Shown here: positions 36,200-46,872 of the stretch, one piece after another
Position numbering within the stretch: position 1 is the first letter of the stretch
Layout of the letters: each line of letters begins with the position of its first letter
From: Marsupella aquatica
Lineage: Eukaryota > Marchantiophyta
Assembly (NCBI GenBank): GCA_973895155.1
Contig: OZ316893.1
Location: 26,164,001 to 26,228,000 of the forward strand
DNA: 64,000 nucleotides
Direction of reading: 5' to 3'
Program-made: the position numbers and the translations under genes
The notes under the pieces: model-generated
The model's database searches: none
Seen by the model: the letters and a program-made list of their open reading frames with translations, nothing else
What the model was told of the DNA's origin: nothing

Positions 36200-36842
36200 A
36201 AGGTTACACAGTTAGGCACAATTACAAGCTAGGCATGAATGCATTTGTTATTCATCTGGAAGGCATGGAATACAAAGATGAACTGAGGAAGAATTTAGTG
36301 GCAAGAGGTTGAGCTCAGGTGATCTTCCACTAAAAGGATGAACTGAGGAAGAATTTAGTGACAAGAGGTTGAGCTCAGGTGATCTTCCACTAAATAATCA
36401 ACCCCTCATAAATCAATGACTACAACTAGACTGGGGCAGGACTTTGCAAAGCGGGTCAAAATGTGTCAGCTACTGTCAAATGATTGCCTCCATGGAGTCC
36501 AAGAATTATTTAATTTATTTTTCCAAAACCAGGATAATACCCGGGAACTCTCCATGGAGTCCAAGAAATTTAAATAGAATGTCAGCTACTTTCAAAAGAT
36601 TGCCTCCATGGAACCCAAGAAATTTAAACAAACACTTCCACCACAGATGCAAAGGAAAAAGGCACTACACCAGAGGGAGCCAGTCTCTAATTGAGAGGGA
36701 GCCAGGGGCAGCGAGTGTAAGGTCATGGCCTGAGATGAGTGCAAAAAGGGGAAAACTCAGGGTGCTCCTTCCTGTAGGCTGTGGGGGAGTCCCGAGGTAC
36801 AGTTAATGCTGTTCCAGGGACTCGTCTCCTTGAATTCAATTT
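36200..36842 (-). repeat. Right inverted-repeat arm of the foldback element
   Basis: Inverted partner of 34970-35573 with a 60-bp tandem duplication (GATGAACTGAGGAAGAATTT...) at 36278-36397 that the left arm lacks. Confidence 0.85.
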
Positions 36843-39800
36843 ACCACTACAGCCCATTTTTTGTAGGAAATTGGAAACACAGTGGGTGTCATCAAAGTCA
36901 ACATGGCCACATCTGCACCCAATGTTGGGGAGAATATTTCAAGCATGCCCTCCTACAACATAGGATCCCCAAAGTTATCCTAATGTCCAATGTCTCCTTT
37001 GACCCCAGGCCCCAGCTGGCAGTAAAGAAAATCCCCATGTGAACAACTGTGACTTTTGTTTCAGTCAAATCTACTGTTTTTGGAAAAGGAAACAAATTAA
37101 ACACTTGGCGAGAAACGGATAAAGCCACACCGTAGTGCCACGATAATATTGGCAAAAACTTAATAGGTCCTAAATTCTGGGCCCGACTAACAAATTGTTT
37201 TGGGTATCTTAGAATTTAATCTTGTAAATTTTAAGAGTATTCCAAGCATTTTGGTACAAAAGGACTTTCCAGAATACAGTTTTTAATTAAAACAGGATAA
37301 TCACAAATCAGGCATGCTTTGTTCGATCACTGGAATGGAGAATAAGTAATGTTTCGCACTACGCATGAATGGGATGGCTCTAACCGTATAGTTATATTCT
37401 AAGCTTCGCATAAATATAACATAAGTGGTTTCATAGCTCAATGGTGGAACCTGGGATTCTCAAGTTACAAATCCTGTGTTTGAATCTAAGTGCTGATGTT
37501 TCTGATCTAAAAATGCCCATTTTGGGGGTAGTGGTGGTCTCATGAGCATTACACTCCCAGTCCCAGAGTCACTTAAATCTTGTAACATGCTGGTGTTTGT
37601 GATCTACACATGCATGTTTTGGGGGTAGCGGCGGTCCCGTGAGCATCTTACGGGAGTGTAAGGGACACTCCCACTCCCAGTCACGGGACTGGGGTTCTGG
37701 CCAACCTGGTCACATGCTGAAGTGTAATTTTTGCCTTAATACTGAGGTGCAGTTCACAACAGTAAAAGTGCTACCACTGCACCAATCATTACCTGCCTAG
37801 TGCAATTCCATGCTTGCTTTTCTGTGGTATAAACTACTGGAGACGCTACAAAACGAAACAAACAAAAACTACTATAGACGTGGCATTCTACATATCTGGT
37901 CAAAATAAGTGGGGTTTGAATACACACAACAGAAAAAACTGGGGTCTAGATAAAAGAATGACACGTACATTTGTAAAGTTCGTCCAGGATTACCAGTTAT
38001 TGCATAAATAAGAAAAAACCAACAGAGTCCAAATTTGGGCTTCTTGAAGTAATTTGAGGCTGTCGCCTGCAAAGTCCTTGTGTTACAAAGATTACTACCC
38101 CTTCCTCCAAACCTGAATGGTCTTGGATTGTTTACTACAGCAATTCTTGACCATTTCTGAAAAAAATGATGATGTACCTAATCTACAGTAGGGCCTATTT
38201 GGGGACATTTTAGGCACCCATCTCCTTGCCCCCAGTCACAAACAGTGAAGGTTATTTCACACAAAAGTTTCCACATTGGATAAATTGAGATTGTAATCGT
38301 CAGCATCGTTTAGTTATAACACACTTTGCCTGGTGCCTTCCATGCAAGTCAGAGAAGTGCTTGATGGGCGCCAGGTTTGCATATACAACCGTGATGGAGT
38401 CGATGGGACATTTGGTACTCAACACACACAGTTGGCCCCCCCTTGGCACTTTAGTCAATGCAGTAATGTTTGCTAGACAACAGTATGCAATTTATTTTGG
38501 AAACATAGAAAGCGAGCAGAGGCCACCTCTGAGGTTCCCAGTTTAATTTGAATGACTAGCCTAAGCTTTGCTCTTAAATTATAGTTAGTAATTACCAATC
38601 CTGGTACCAATTATGTGTTTCCCAAGTTTCACCCCAAACTGTATCTTTGCCCCCAGAGTCACCTAGGGGCTTCACTCTAGACAATAGGCCCTTATCCTAG
38701 CTTTTATTCCCCTTTTATTTGAAAGATGGTGCGCAATATCACTGGGAATATCACAGTGCTCTACATCAAGCTGCAGTAAGAGAAACTTGAGCCAAGGGAA
38801 ATAGTGACATCTGAATGTGCTTGCAACTATTGGGATGGTAGCCGCTCAGGCTGAAGCAGAAATTGGACAATGACTTTTAAGTCAACTGGCCATGAAGAAA
38901 TAATTTGCTCATTGACATTCCAGATTTGTTTTGAGGATATCTTGATCATGGGGGCCAGGAGAAACCAATCAAACTTCCAGGGCAAAAACACTCGCTGCCA
39001 GATCTCCTCGCTCCCGCCCAGTAATAGGAACCGTAAGTTGAAGTGGTAGCAGCCCAGCACAATTTTCCTTAGTTTGCAATGTTATTCCGTTGGTTGCCCG
39101 GTTACTCCACCAAACAGAGAGTCTCAAATGCCCCATCAGGCTGTATTTGCATCCTTGCCTCCCTCTAGCAATGCTCCACTTCCAAATTTCTACATTTTTG
39201 CTTTGCTTACTTCGCCCTTGTCACCAGAGAATTTTCTGATGTCCATTTATAGACAAGTCATCTGGGTTACTTTTAGATTTCTTTTCTTCCCACCCTTGTT
39301 TTCACTTTGAAATTGACATAAGAGGGGCCGCCAACGAGTGGAATTAATTAGTTAGTGGACCCCTTGGCTAATAAAATCAGGGGGAAGAGTCAATCTGAGT
39401 TGTCTCCATTTCTTATCTCCGAAAATCTCTTTTTCCATCATAATGACCAATCTATGGCTCAAAAGAAAGATCTCAAATAGATCTATGGATGGGTTCTGTC
39501 CGTTTTGCAAATGGGTTAATATTTTTCAAATGAAAAATTAAACAAATCCAAGCCTTCCTAACCATCAATTTTGTTGATTTTATGATCTTAGCCGTCGATT
39601 TTGTTGATTTTATGATCTTTGCCGTCCATTTTGTAATGCCTCTAGAAATCTTATTCATCCATGTTAGAAGGCGATCTAGGGTGCAAAAGAAAGATCTCAA
39701 TGAGATCTACGACTGGGTATTTTTTGTTTTGAGAATGAGTAAATAGTTTTGAATATAAAATTCGATGAACTTTCAAGATTCCAGCCATTCCTCCTCCCCG

Positions 39801-39910
39801 ATCCTGGGTTTCTATGTGCTCTTCCCAGCATTAATGGCCGTACAATACGAGAGGTCCTTACCGGGAGTTGCGGTTTAACAAGGAAGTTATCAAGTTAGTT
39901 ATTAGTTATT
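36843..39910. other. Intergenic, no gene seen; one tRNA-like relic
   Basis: Short ORFs only. 37425-37497 is a tRNA-like relic (listed). 37500-37700 has a twice-repeated TTTTGGGGGTAG-GG phrase and a CCCACTCCCAGTC/GACTGGG inversion. 39555-39635 has a ~30-bp tandem duplication (TTTTGTTGATTTTATGATCTT). Confidence 0.45.
37425..37497 (+). repeat. tRNA-like / SINE-type relic
   Basis: Contains A-box-like TAGCTCAATGGTGGA (37434-37448) and B-box-like GTGTTTGAATCT (37476-37487) at tRNA-like spacing. Anticodon and acceptor stems are poor, so I read it as a tRNA-derived repeat rather than a tRNA gene. Confidence 0.45.
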
Positions 39911-40206
39911 ATTTATTATATGAAAAATACTTTTTATAAATCTTTGAATTTAAGTTTTAAAATTGGAAATGTAACTAAAACGGTTACATAGTGACAGTTT
40001 TAACCGTCTTGCTCTTTGCATTTTCAATATTTTTCTTTTTCTTTTTACAGCATGGTGTCCCAAAATTTACATCCAAATTGTCACAAACACGAATCAAAAC
40101 TATAAATTTGATTCACAAAACCGACGAGTCTTGTTTGTTGCGATTGTTGTTGACGTGGCACGCTATGGTGCCAGGAATTTTGGAAGGGACCTCTAGTGGG
40201 GTCCGT
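39911..40206 (+). repeat. Dispersed ~297-bp repeat, copy 2
   Basis: Direct partner of 28766-29062, starting with TTATTATATGAAAAATAC and ending with the GGACCTCTAGTGGGGTCC stretch. The reading frame HKTDESCLLRLLLTWHAMV is preserved. Confidence 0.75.
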
Positions 40207-42139
40207 AACTACTGAATAAAACTCCTATTGATTGAGTATTAATCATTGTGGGCCTGGTGGAAATTGAAGGCTGGATGGAGTTCACGTTTGCCAAATGTTC
40301 AGGATGATACACTTTTGCAACCAGATTGACCAGAGAGAAATGCTCTTTTCTGCTCATATGTTATGAATACAAGAAATGATGGTCCCTCAATCCTCAATGA
40401 AATTTGACAATATTGGGCTCATTGGAAAGATCTCTCCAAAATGCTTTTAATGACCACAAACACAGATTCCATTCTCGCTCACAAGGGAGCTATTGGAAAT
40501 GCAAAAGTTAGCTGCTCAAAATACTTTGGAAGTGCTAAGTGTGTACAGTGAGTGATGTAGTACTCTTTAGAAATTGATAGCTTTCACGCCACTAAATTGG
40601 CAGTAGTAGACTGGTTAGAAAGATCTTTGCAGGCCTAAGAACTGGGTTGGATGTTGAAGGTCTAAATTTGCTGTTCCACAATATTGTTTGAAAATAAAAA
40701 TATCTTCCTAGCTATAGATTACTAACTAATTCTGTTACCAAGATCTAATATTAAAACATTGGTGTGTGTTACTTCCATTCTGAATTATTTTTCTTTAATA
40801 AAAATATCTTCTGAAGTGTAGATTATTAGTAACCATGGGTACCAACCAACCATTCGTGGGATCAGACAAATTCGGTTGAGTAGAGTATATGTAATGGTAT
40901 CCATACTTTTCCTTTGGATTTTGTGAAATAGTTTGTCGTCAAGGATGTGACATCTTATAGTGTTGTCACACTTTTCCTTGTATATATCAAATAATTATTT
41001 GACCTAATCTTTGCCTAGGCTTATTTACCGAACTAGATGCCAGGATTGACTTTAGATTTGTGCTAGAAAATATGTGAGGGCATGAGACAAATTCAGCTGC
41101 CTTATTCAGGACATTGTTCACTAGATTGGACGGTCATCCTGAAACCGTGAAGATGTAACAGTGTAACTTATGGATGTATCACAAATGACTAACAATAACG
41201 CACTTTAGTAGGATCACATTGACTCACAACCTTCATTTATATAGTCCAACACTAAAAACAACTTGATAAAGAGAGTTCACGGTAGGGATGATCGGGTTCA
41301 CGGAAAAAATAAATCATGAAAATTTCAATCCTGGGAGAAAATTTTCGTAGTGCTTGTAAATTATAGAAAACCTTTATAATACATATTTTAGGAATATTAT
41401 ATGTTTTTGATGTGATACACTGATATGTCAGTGTAGGCATTTCATACATTGAAAAAATGACATGTAGTGAATTTATGGGATGAATTGTTCAGATGGACTA
41501 GCAGGTCCATGACAACTGCCATGGACTGCTGCAATAGTTGCAGGTTTTACATGTACTGAAATTACATTTTTAAGGCTCAGAAGTATGGATGAAAAATGTT
41601 TGGTTGGTGTCATTATTTGGAGGTTCACAACTTAAGTGGACTTTGCTTGTATTGTTTTTGGTGTCGTGACTATTGTCAGCGGACGCTATAGGTAGTTCAT
41701 TCAACCGCTACAAGTAGTCATTTTGGATGCTAAAAATATTTCAGCCTGCTGCTATGAGTAGTCTTGTCAGACGTTACAAGTATTTCAGTCGGCCACTATG
41801 ATTAGCCTTTGCCAGATTGGTCCACTTATTTGGAGGACTTTTGGATATACATTTGAGCTGAATCCTGCAAAGGTGTTCTTAAATATCCAATCTATTGCTT
41901 GACAAAGTTTGACACGTTTGTGAGGTCATTTGATCCATTGTTTATGAGCACGGAGGTCATTTGATCCATTGTTTATGAGCACAGATATGATCAAATACTT
42001 GGAACCTGTGTTATTTGTAGTGATATAAATGTTGTTTGATATGGTGTAAAGTGAATGATGACTTTAATGAGTACATTTCAAACTGCCAAAACAAAAGGTG
42101 TCTAACAGTGGGACATAATCCCTCAGACAAAAGACCCAA
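40207..42139. other. Intergenic with small local repeats
   Basis: No gene. 41670-41810 contains four or five degenerate ~30-bp units of the type CGCTAYAAGTAGTC. 41935-41985 holds a perfect tandem duplication of GAGGTCATTTGATCCATTG... (about 30 bp). 42078-42139 is the 3' flank of the adjacent non-LTR remnant. Confidence 0.5.
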
Positions 42140-42730
42140 TCAAGGGGAGGCAACCAAAGAGCCAAAAACCTGAAGGACCGCACTAGAAGCCCAGCCCAAC
42201 AACAGCTGGGACAAAAAAACTAAAACCCTACCTATTGGCAAATGAAGGGTTAGGTAGAGTTTTGGTGTGAACTGCATAGGAGTGTCACGCAAATGAATCT
42301 GACTAGAGGCCCTAAAGCCAACTAGTTCACCCCTACAAGGAAAGTTGAAGGCCTGAGCCCTTTGAAATGTCACATACACCCACTCTCTAAAGAAGGTCAT
42401 GATCACAAACACCAGGGGATAAGGCCTCCTCTCCACATAATCAACTGTGCAAGAACGCATGAAAAGATCAATGGTCCAGTGTAACTCCCCAAAGAGCTCC
42501 ATGGCAAATGGGTAGAATAGCTCCCCGGAATAACACATAGCATAAGCTTACTCCTTAAGTAGAGTAGCTCTTGCAGCGGCATGACCCAATACGTGGGCAG
42601 CTATGGCAACATTGGTCCCACTAGTAGAGTCCGCAACAATCACATCCCCAAAGACCCAACCATCCCGCACAAAAAAAAACCATATTAGTGTGACCTTCAT
42701 CAGAAACCCCATCCGAGGGAAACAACACAT
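42140..42730 (-). pseudogene. Non-LTR retrotransposon remnant, C-terminal endonuclease-like region
   Basis: One frame with a single internal stop (TAA, 42548-42550). Its translation aligns without gaps to the remnant at 52815-53555 across DVIVADSTSGTN, LGHAAARATLLKE and FYPFAMELFGELH, followed by FREWVYVTFQRAQAFNF. This matches a family of plant and algal retroelement proteins whose C-terminus carries a restriction-like endonuclease-type domain after the reverse transcriptase. The RT itself is not present. The 3' flank, read on the minus strand, has the GGGA...TCCC hairpin also found near 1840. Naming the exact clade (for example RandI/Dualen or Utopia) needs a search. Confidence 0.65.
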
Positions 42731-42989
42731 GTGGATAGGGCCAACTAATCCATTCCAGCTTCTTAGTGCAATTCGAAAGATAAAATGTCATCAAAATTTA
42801 TGACACTTCAATTGAAAACTAGTCCGCTAATAAAAACCCGATCGTCCGTACGACTCCTTAAAACTTTGTATGATCCAATCTTTTTCCCAAAATTAACGTT
42901 CAATGGCCCTTCTTTTGGTCAAGTTGCAGACTCCAGGAATGGAAAGAAAGATGACCGGACGACACCGAAAGTCTAAAACTGACCAGACC

Positions 42990-43620
42990 GCACCATTCAC
43001 TCAATGACATAATTATTACTGACTGACCAGACCGATTCGCCGCTGTGCCCTGCCGGAAATAGAAGCCCAGCCCGCGACGGGATTGCCACGCTGGGCAGCC
43101 GAGCGGGACGGGGCAGCGTGAAGCGAGAGGCTCCGGAGACCGTTTTGCGTACGGGGACAAAAGAAGTGGAGTAGGAATAACGTGCCGTACATTCGCGAGG
43201 GCCCACCAGGACCAGAGAGTACCGTATGGACGTATGGTACAGAATCTGGGCTACGGAGCTGACGTAGTGACGTAGTGACCAGTCCGGCGGGTACGGGGGG
43301 TAGAGTCACAGCCCTTGGCTGTGGACGGGCTAGGAGCGTGGTGGGCCGCAGGGCCTTGCCTGCCCATCTTTCCGAAATATTCCCAGCCCACTCACGCTTG
43401 GCCCTGGCCCCCTACGCCTGTCGCGGGCGCGACTCCCGCGAAACCATTCGGTGCCCGGCCCCGCACCCTGGCCTGGCCTGGCCTGGTACGGCAGATTCCG
43501 CATGCACATTCCCCCCTTTTCGTTTCCGTACGGGAGGCGGGCTGCCGACATTACGGTTAACGGAGTGACTGTAGCCCGGGTTAGAAGTGAAGTAATAATA
43601 ATAACCCTGTTCCACTGGGA
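42990..43620. other. GC-rich, CpG-rich island in AT-rich surroundings
   Basis: GC content is clearly above that of both sides, with frequent CG dinucleotides, repeats of GACCAGACCG (42990, 43023) and GACGTAGT (43261, 43269), and four GGCCT units near 43470. It could be a promoter of an unannotated transcript, a foreign insert or a transposon remnant; no coding frame is convincing. Confidence 0.6.
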
Positions 43621-44677
43621 TAGCCTAGCGGGATAACTTTTACCTGTAAGAAATAGATGATGATTAGAATTAAATTCAGAACATGATTGTCGATATGAGA
43701 TATCAACAAGGCGTCTCAAATACGTCCATTTGATAGCGTTTCAAATAAGTTCAATTTTCTGTTTTTGATTGAACGCGGGCTATGTGGTGGTTCGGGATAA
43801 CAATCATGACTGGTCGAGCATCAGTTGTGAAGATTTACCAATCATGCCTGGGACAATCTCAATTTCACAATAAACATAATAACATTCAGTATATTGTGAG
43901 GTCACTCATTTGTCTGTACACCAAAAGTTTACCCTGTTACGGTGCTCCTGACTTCCTCACTTCCTCACGGGCCTCCCGTAAGGTGCCAATTTTTTTGGTT
44001 TTTGAGATGCCCTAGTGAAGTAAAAAAGGATGGTTGACTCACTCGTGGTTTTCCTTATTTGTGGGTGAGTACGAGGGATATTTGACCATGGTCTTTAGAG
44101 AAATGGAGAAATGGTTTGCCCAGTTGCAAGCATATTGGGCCACTCTTTTGGCATGAAACATTTTTCTCCCAGGTCATAAAATTTCCCCTAATGTAGCAGG
44201 GCTGTGCTTTGATGGCCATCCATCTCCAAGGTTGCAGGGCTTTGTTTCAATGGAATCAAGCTACCAGAGTGTAGGGATTTGCTCTTGACTGTATATGTTT
44301 GAGTGGTTTGTGAAACCCCCTAACAATTGTGTGTGTGAGGAGGGGAGTTGTTCAGAGCACTGTAAGCATCTTGATGTAAACACTTGCTTTTCAGTGCAAG
44401 AGTTTTTTAAAGGGAAAATCAAAAATAGAAAAGAAATATTTGGGTTGTGTCCTTCTGTGGAATTAAAAATAATTTATGCTTTGAGGAAGTCCTGCACAAA
44501 CTGGCATGGCACTACAACATTATTAGTGGGAGCATCTCCACAGGCAGCCAACAACCATACAATGCAAGGGATTGAAATGGTCTCCAATTTCAGCCTTTCG
44601 CCACAGGCAGTAAGATTGTGAAACCAATGTATGTGGTTATGCAGGAATGGCCCATTGAAGTCTACCACCCACATGGA

Positions 44678-44682
44678 CAGAG
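44678..44682. repeat. Target-site duplication CAGAG (left) of the copia element
   Basis: Identical to 51268-51272 on the other side of the element. Confidence 0.9.
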
Positions 44683-45139
44683 TGTTGAGCATAGACGACG
44701 ATCGCAACGGCAAGCCCATGAACCATCCAACGCACAATAGTCGACACAAGAGATACGTGGTTCACCTCCTTGAGGCTACGTCCACGGGAACACACAAGAG
44801 AGCTTTACTGAACTCTAAGCCCGTCGGCTATACCGAGTCTCCACAGTGTAAGCTCTCCCTATCTCTCAAGTGGCTCCATAACAATGAGCCTTGGTTATAC
44901 CTCTCCAAGCACACATGCCTCTTATGATATAGTGTGCAACTTAGTTGTACCTAACCACATAGTTGTACCTAATCACGTAGTTGTACCTAACCACATAGTT
45001 GTACCTAATCACGTAGTTGTACCTAACCACGTAGTTGTACCAACCCACGTTGTTGTACCAACCCACGTTGTTGTACCAACCCACGTTGTTGTACCAACCA
45101 CGTCATACCTAACCTAGACGTAAGAGTAAATACCCAACA
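44683..45139 (-). repeat. Copia 3' LTR (457 bp)
   Basis: Ends TGTTG/CAACA. Holds nine 18-bp tandem units, one fewer than the 5' LTR, which explains the 18-bp length difference. Otherwise nearly identical to 50793-51267 (for example CGCACAATAG here, CGCATAATAG there). Confidence 0.97.
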
Positions 45140-45150
45140 ATCTTCCCCTT
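45140..45150 (-). other. Polypurine tract
   Basis: Minus strand AAGGGGAAGAT directly before the 3' LTR; primes plus-strand DNA synthesis. Confidence 0.9.
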
Positions 45151-45330
45151 GACTCTGGTCTAGGGGAGAGTAATACTGCTAATGTATATGATCCCTCAGC
45201 GGGAAGTTCTGGACAGAAACCAAACCGGTTTCCCTCTCTAACTAGAGAAAACCAGAACTAAGCCGTAGCCTAATACATAGGAATGAGGAAGAACATATAT
45301 CAGTAATTACAATGAATGTTTAAGAAAACT

Positions 45331-46857
45331 CTACTTGTGATGCAATTGCAAAACCTGCAATACATCACGGTGTCTAGAGAAACTCTCCAAAGGAATCACT
45401 TTGGTAAATGCGTCAGCCGGGTTGAGTTTACCATTAATCTTGACTAGCTCAAACAAATTATCAGACACAGCCTGCCTGATAAAATGGTACCTGACGTCAA
45501 TGTGCTTCACTCTGCTGTCCATCACCTGGTTCACAGCAAGGTGGAGCGCACTTTGACTATCACAATGGAGCTTCACATTCCCCTGTGGCAATCCCATTTC
45601 AGTGATAAGTCTATCCAACCAAATCGCTTCCTTTGCTGCTTCCGCAGCTGCAACATACTCCGCTTCTGTAGTAGACTGAGCAATACACTTCTGCAAAGTA
45701 GACCTCCAACTTATGCATCCACCGCCAAGTGTGAACACGTATCCTGTTGTTGATCTCCTTCGGTCCAAATCTTGTCCATAGTCAGAATCTACATAGCCAA
45801 TCAATGATCTAGCATTCTTTGCATTCGCATCAAATAAAAGACCATGATCCACGGTACCCTTCAAGTACCTGATAATCCACTTCACTGCTTCCCAGTGTAC
45901 CTTCCCTGGATTCGACATGTACCTGCTCACCTTGCCCATAGCCATGGCAAGATCAGGTCTAGTGCAAGTCATCAAATACATGAGACTCCCCATTGCCTTG
46001 TCATATGGAACCTTTGACATCAACCCCTTCTCTGTGTCATCCGTAGGACAGAACGCTGATGATAACTTGAAGTGTGGAGCCAACAGGGTACTTACTGGCT
46101 TGCTATTCTCCATGTTGAACCTTGCAATTACCTTCCTCGCATAACTGCTCTGCGTCAACCATAGCTTGCCAGCCTCCAAGTCCCTAGTGATCTCCATACC
46201 CAAAATCCTCTTAGCTGGCCCTAAGTCCTTCATCTTAAACTCTGCACTAAGCAGTGCCTTGAGCTTAACAATCTCAGACCTATCCTTGGCTGCAATTAGC
46301 ATGTCATCCACATAAAGTACTAAAACAATGAACCCAAAGACAACATTCTTTACCGGTTTCAAATACACACAAGGGTCAAATACACTTCTGTGAAAACCTT
46401 GTGACCGAATCCAATCGTCAAACCGCTTGTTCCACTGTCTTGGTGACTGCTTCAACCCATACAAGGATTTCAGCAATCTGCAAACCAATTCCTCCTGTCC
46501 TCTCTTCACAAAACCTAGCGGTTGTCTCATGAAGATCACCTCTTCCAATGTGCCATAGAGGAAAGCTGTGACAACATCCATCTGATCTAGGAGCAGACCA
46601 AACATTACAACAAGTACACACAATAGTCGTATTGTAGAGTACTTAGCAACTGGTGAGAAGACCTCATTGTAATCCACACCTTTATCTTGTGTGAATCCCT
46701 TTGCTACCAATGTAGCCTTGTAGACCTTCGATCCACCTCCTATGGAATTATCCTTCAGCTTATAAATCCACTTGCTGTCCACCACTTGCTGACCCTTAGG
46801 CAGCTTAACAAGCTCCCAAGTTTTGTTGTCCTTTAGTGACTGCATCTCCGTTTGCAT
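45331..46857 (-). CDS. pol: Copia pol, reverse transcriptase and RNase H part
   Basis: 508 aa in the same frame as the upstream integrase ORF, cut from it by a TAG at 46873-46875. The copia reverse transcriptase starts with the usual EMQSLKDNKTWELV block. It carries the catalytic YVDDMLI motif and ends in RNase H, with DSDYGQDLDRRRSTTGY, STTEAEYVAAAEA and a terminal VKHIDVRYHFIR block. This is full length for a copia RT-RH region, with no frameshift. The annotated first residue is only the first usable codon after the stop; the natural protein would begin at the gag start. RT and RH copy the element RNA into DNA inside cytoplasmic particles. Confidence 0.95.
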   Translation of the reverse strand: MQTEMQSLKDNKTWELVKLPKGQQVVDSKWIYKLKDNSIGGGSKVYKATLVAKGFTQDKGVDYNEVFSPVAKYSTIRLLCVLVVMFGLLLDQMDVVTAFLYGTLEEVIFMRQPLGFVKRGQEELVCRLLKSLYGLKQSPRQWNKRFDDWIRSQGFHRSVFDPCVYLKPVKNVVFGFIVLVLYVDDMLIAAKDRSEIVKLKALLSAEFKMKDLGPAKRILGMEITRDLEAGKLWLTQSSYARKVIARFNMENSKPVSTLLAPHFKLSSAFCPTDDTEKGLMSKVPYDKAMGSLMYLMTCTRPDLAMAMGKVSRYMSNPGKVHWEAVKWIIRYLKGTVDHGLLFDANAKNARSLIGYVDSDYGQDLDRRRSTTGYVFTLGGGCISWRSTLQKCIAQSTTEAEYVAAAEAAKEAIWLDRLITEMGLPQGNVKLHCDSQSALHLAVNQVMDSRVKHIDVRYHFIRQAVSDNLFELVKINGKLNPADAFTKVIPLESFSRHRDVLQVLQLHHK

Positions 46858-46872
46858 TGCTGCAGTCCACTT

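Larger units (their letters stand above)
34970..36842. mobile_element. Non-autonomous DNA element with ~600-bp terminal inverted repeats
   Basis: The left arm (34970-35573) and right arm (36200-36842) are inverted copies that align almost end to end: AATT-AATTCAAGGAGACGAG at the outer edge, then GGAGCACCCTGAGTTTTCCC, several CTTGGACTCCATGGAGG motifs, and an inner edge in the AATGCATTCATG-CTA stretch. The right arm is longer because of a 60-bp tandem duplication (36278-36397). The AT-rich core of about 625 bp has no usable ORF. Long TIRs with little between them are typical of TIR-MULEs or foldback elements. I could not find a convincing 9-bp target duplication, so exact ends and superfamily are open. 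Confidence 0.82.
42731..44682. other. Intergenic, including a GC-rich island
   Basis: Contains the GC-rich island 42990-43620 (listed) and the left flank of the copia insertion. Short ORFs in the island reflect its composition. No gene supported. Confidence 0.5.

Noticed and set aside
43275-43719. Pro/Arg-rich ORFs in the GC island
   Set aside because: Open on both strands at once because of base composition; no domain or codon pattern supports coding.
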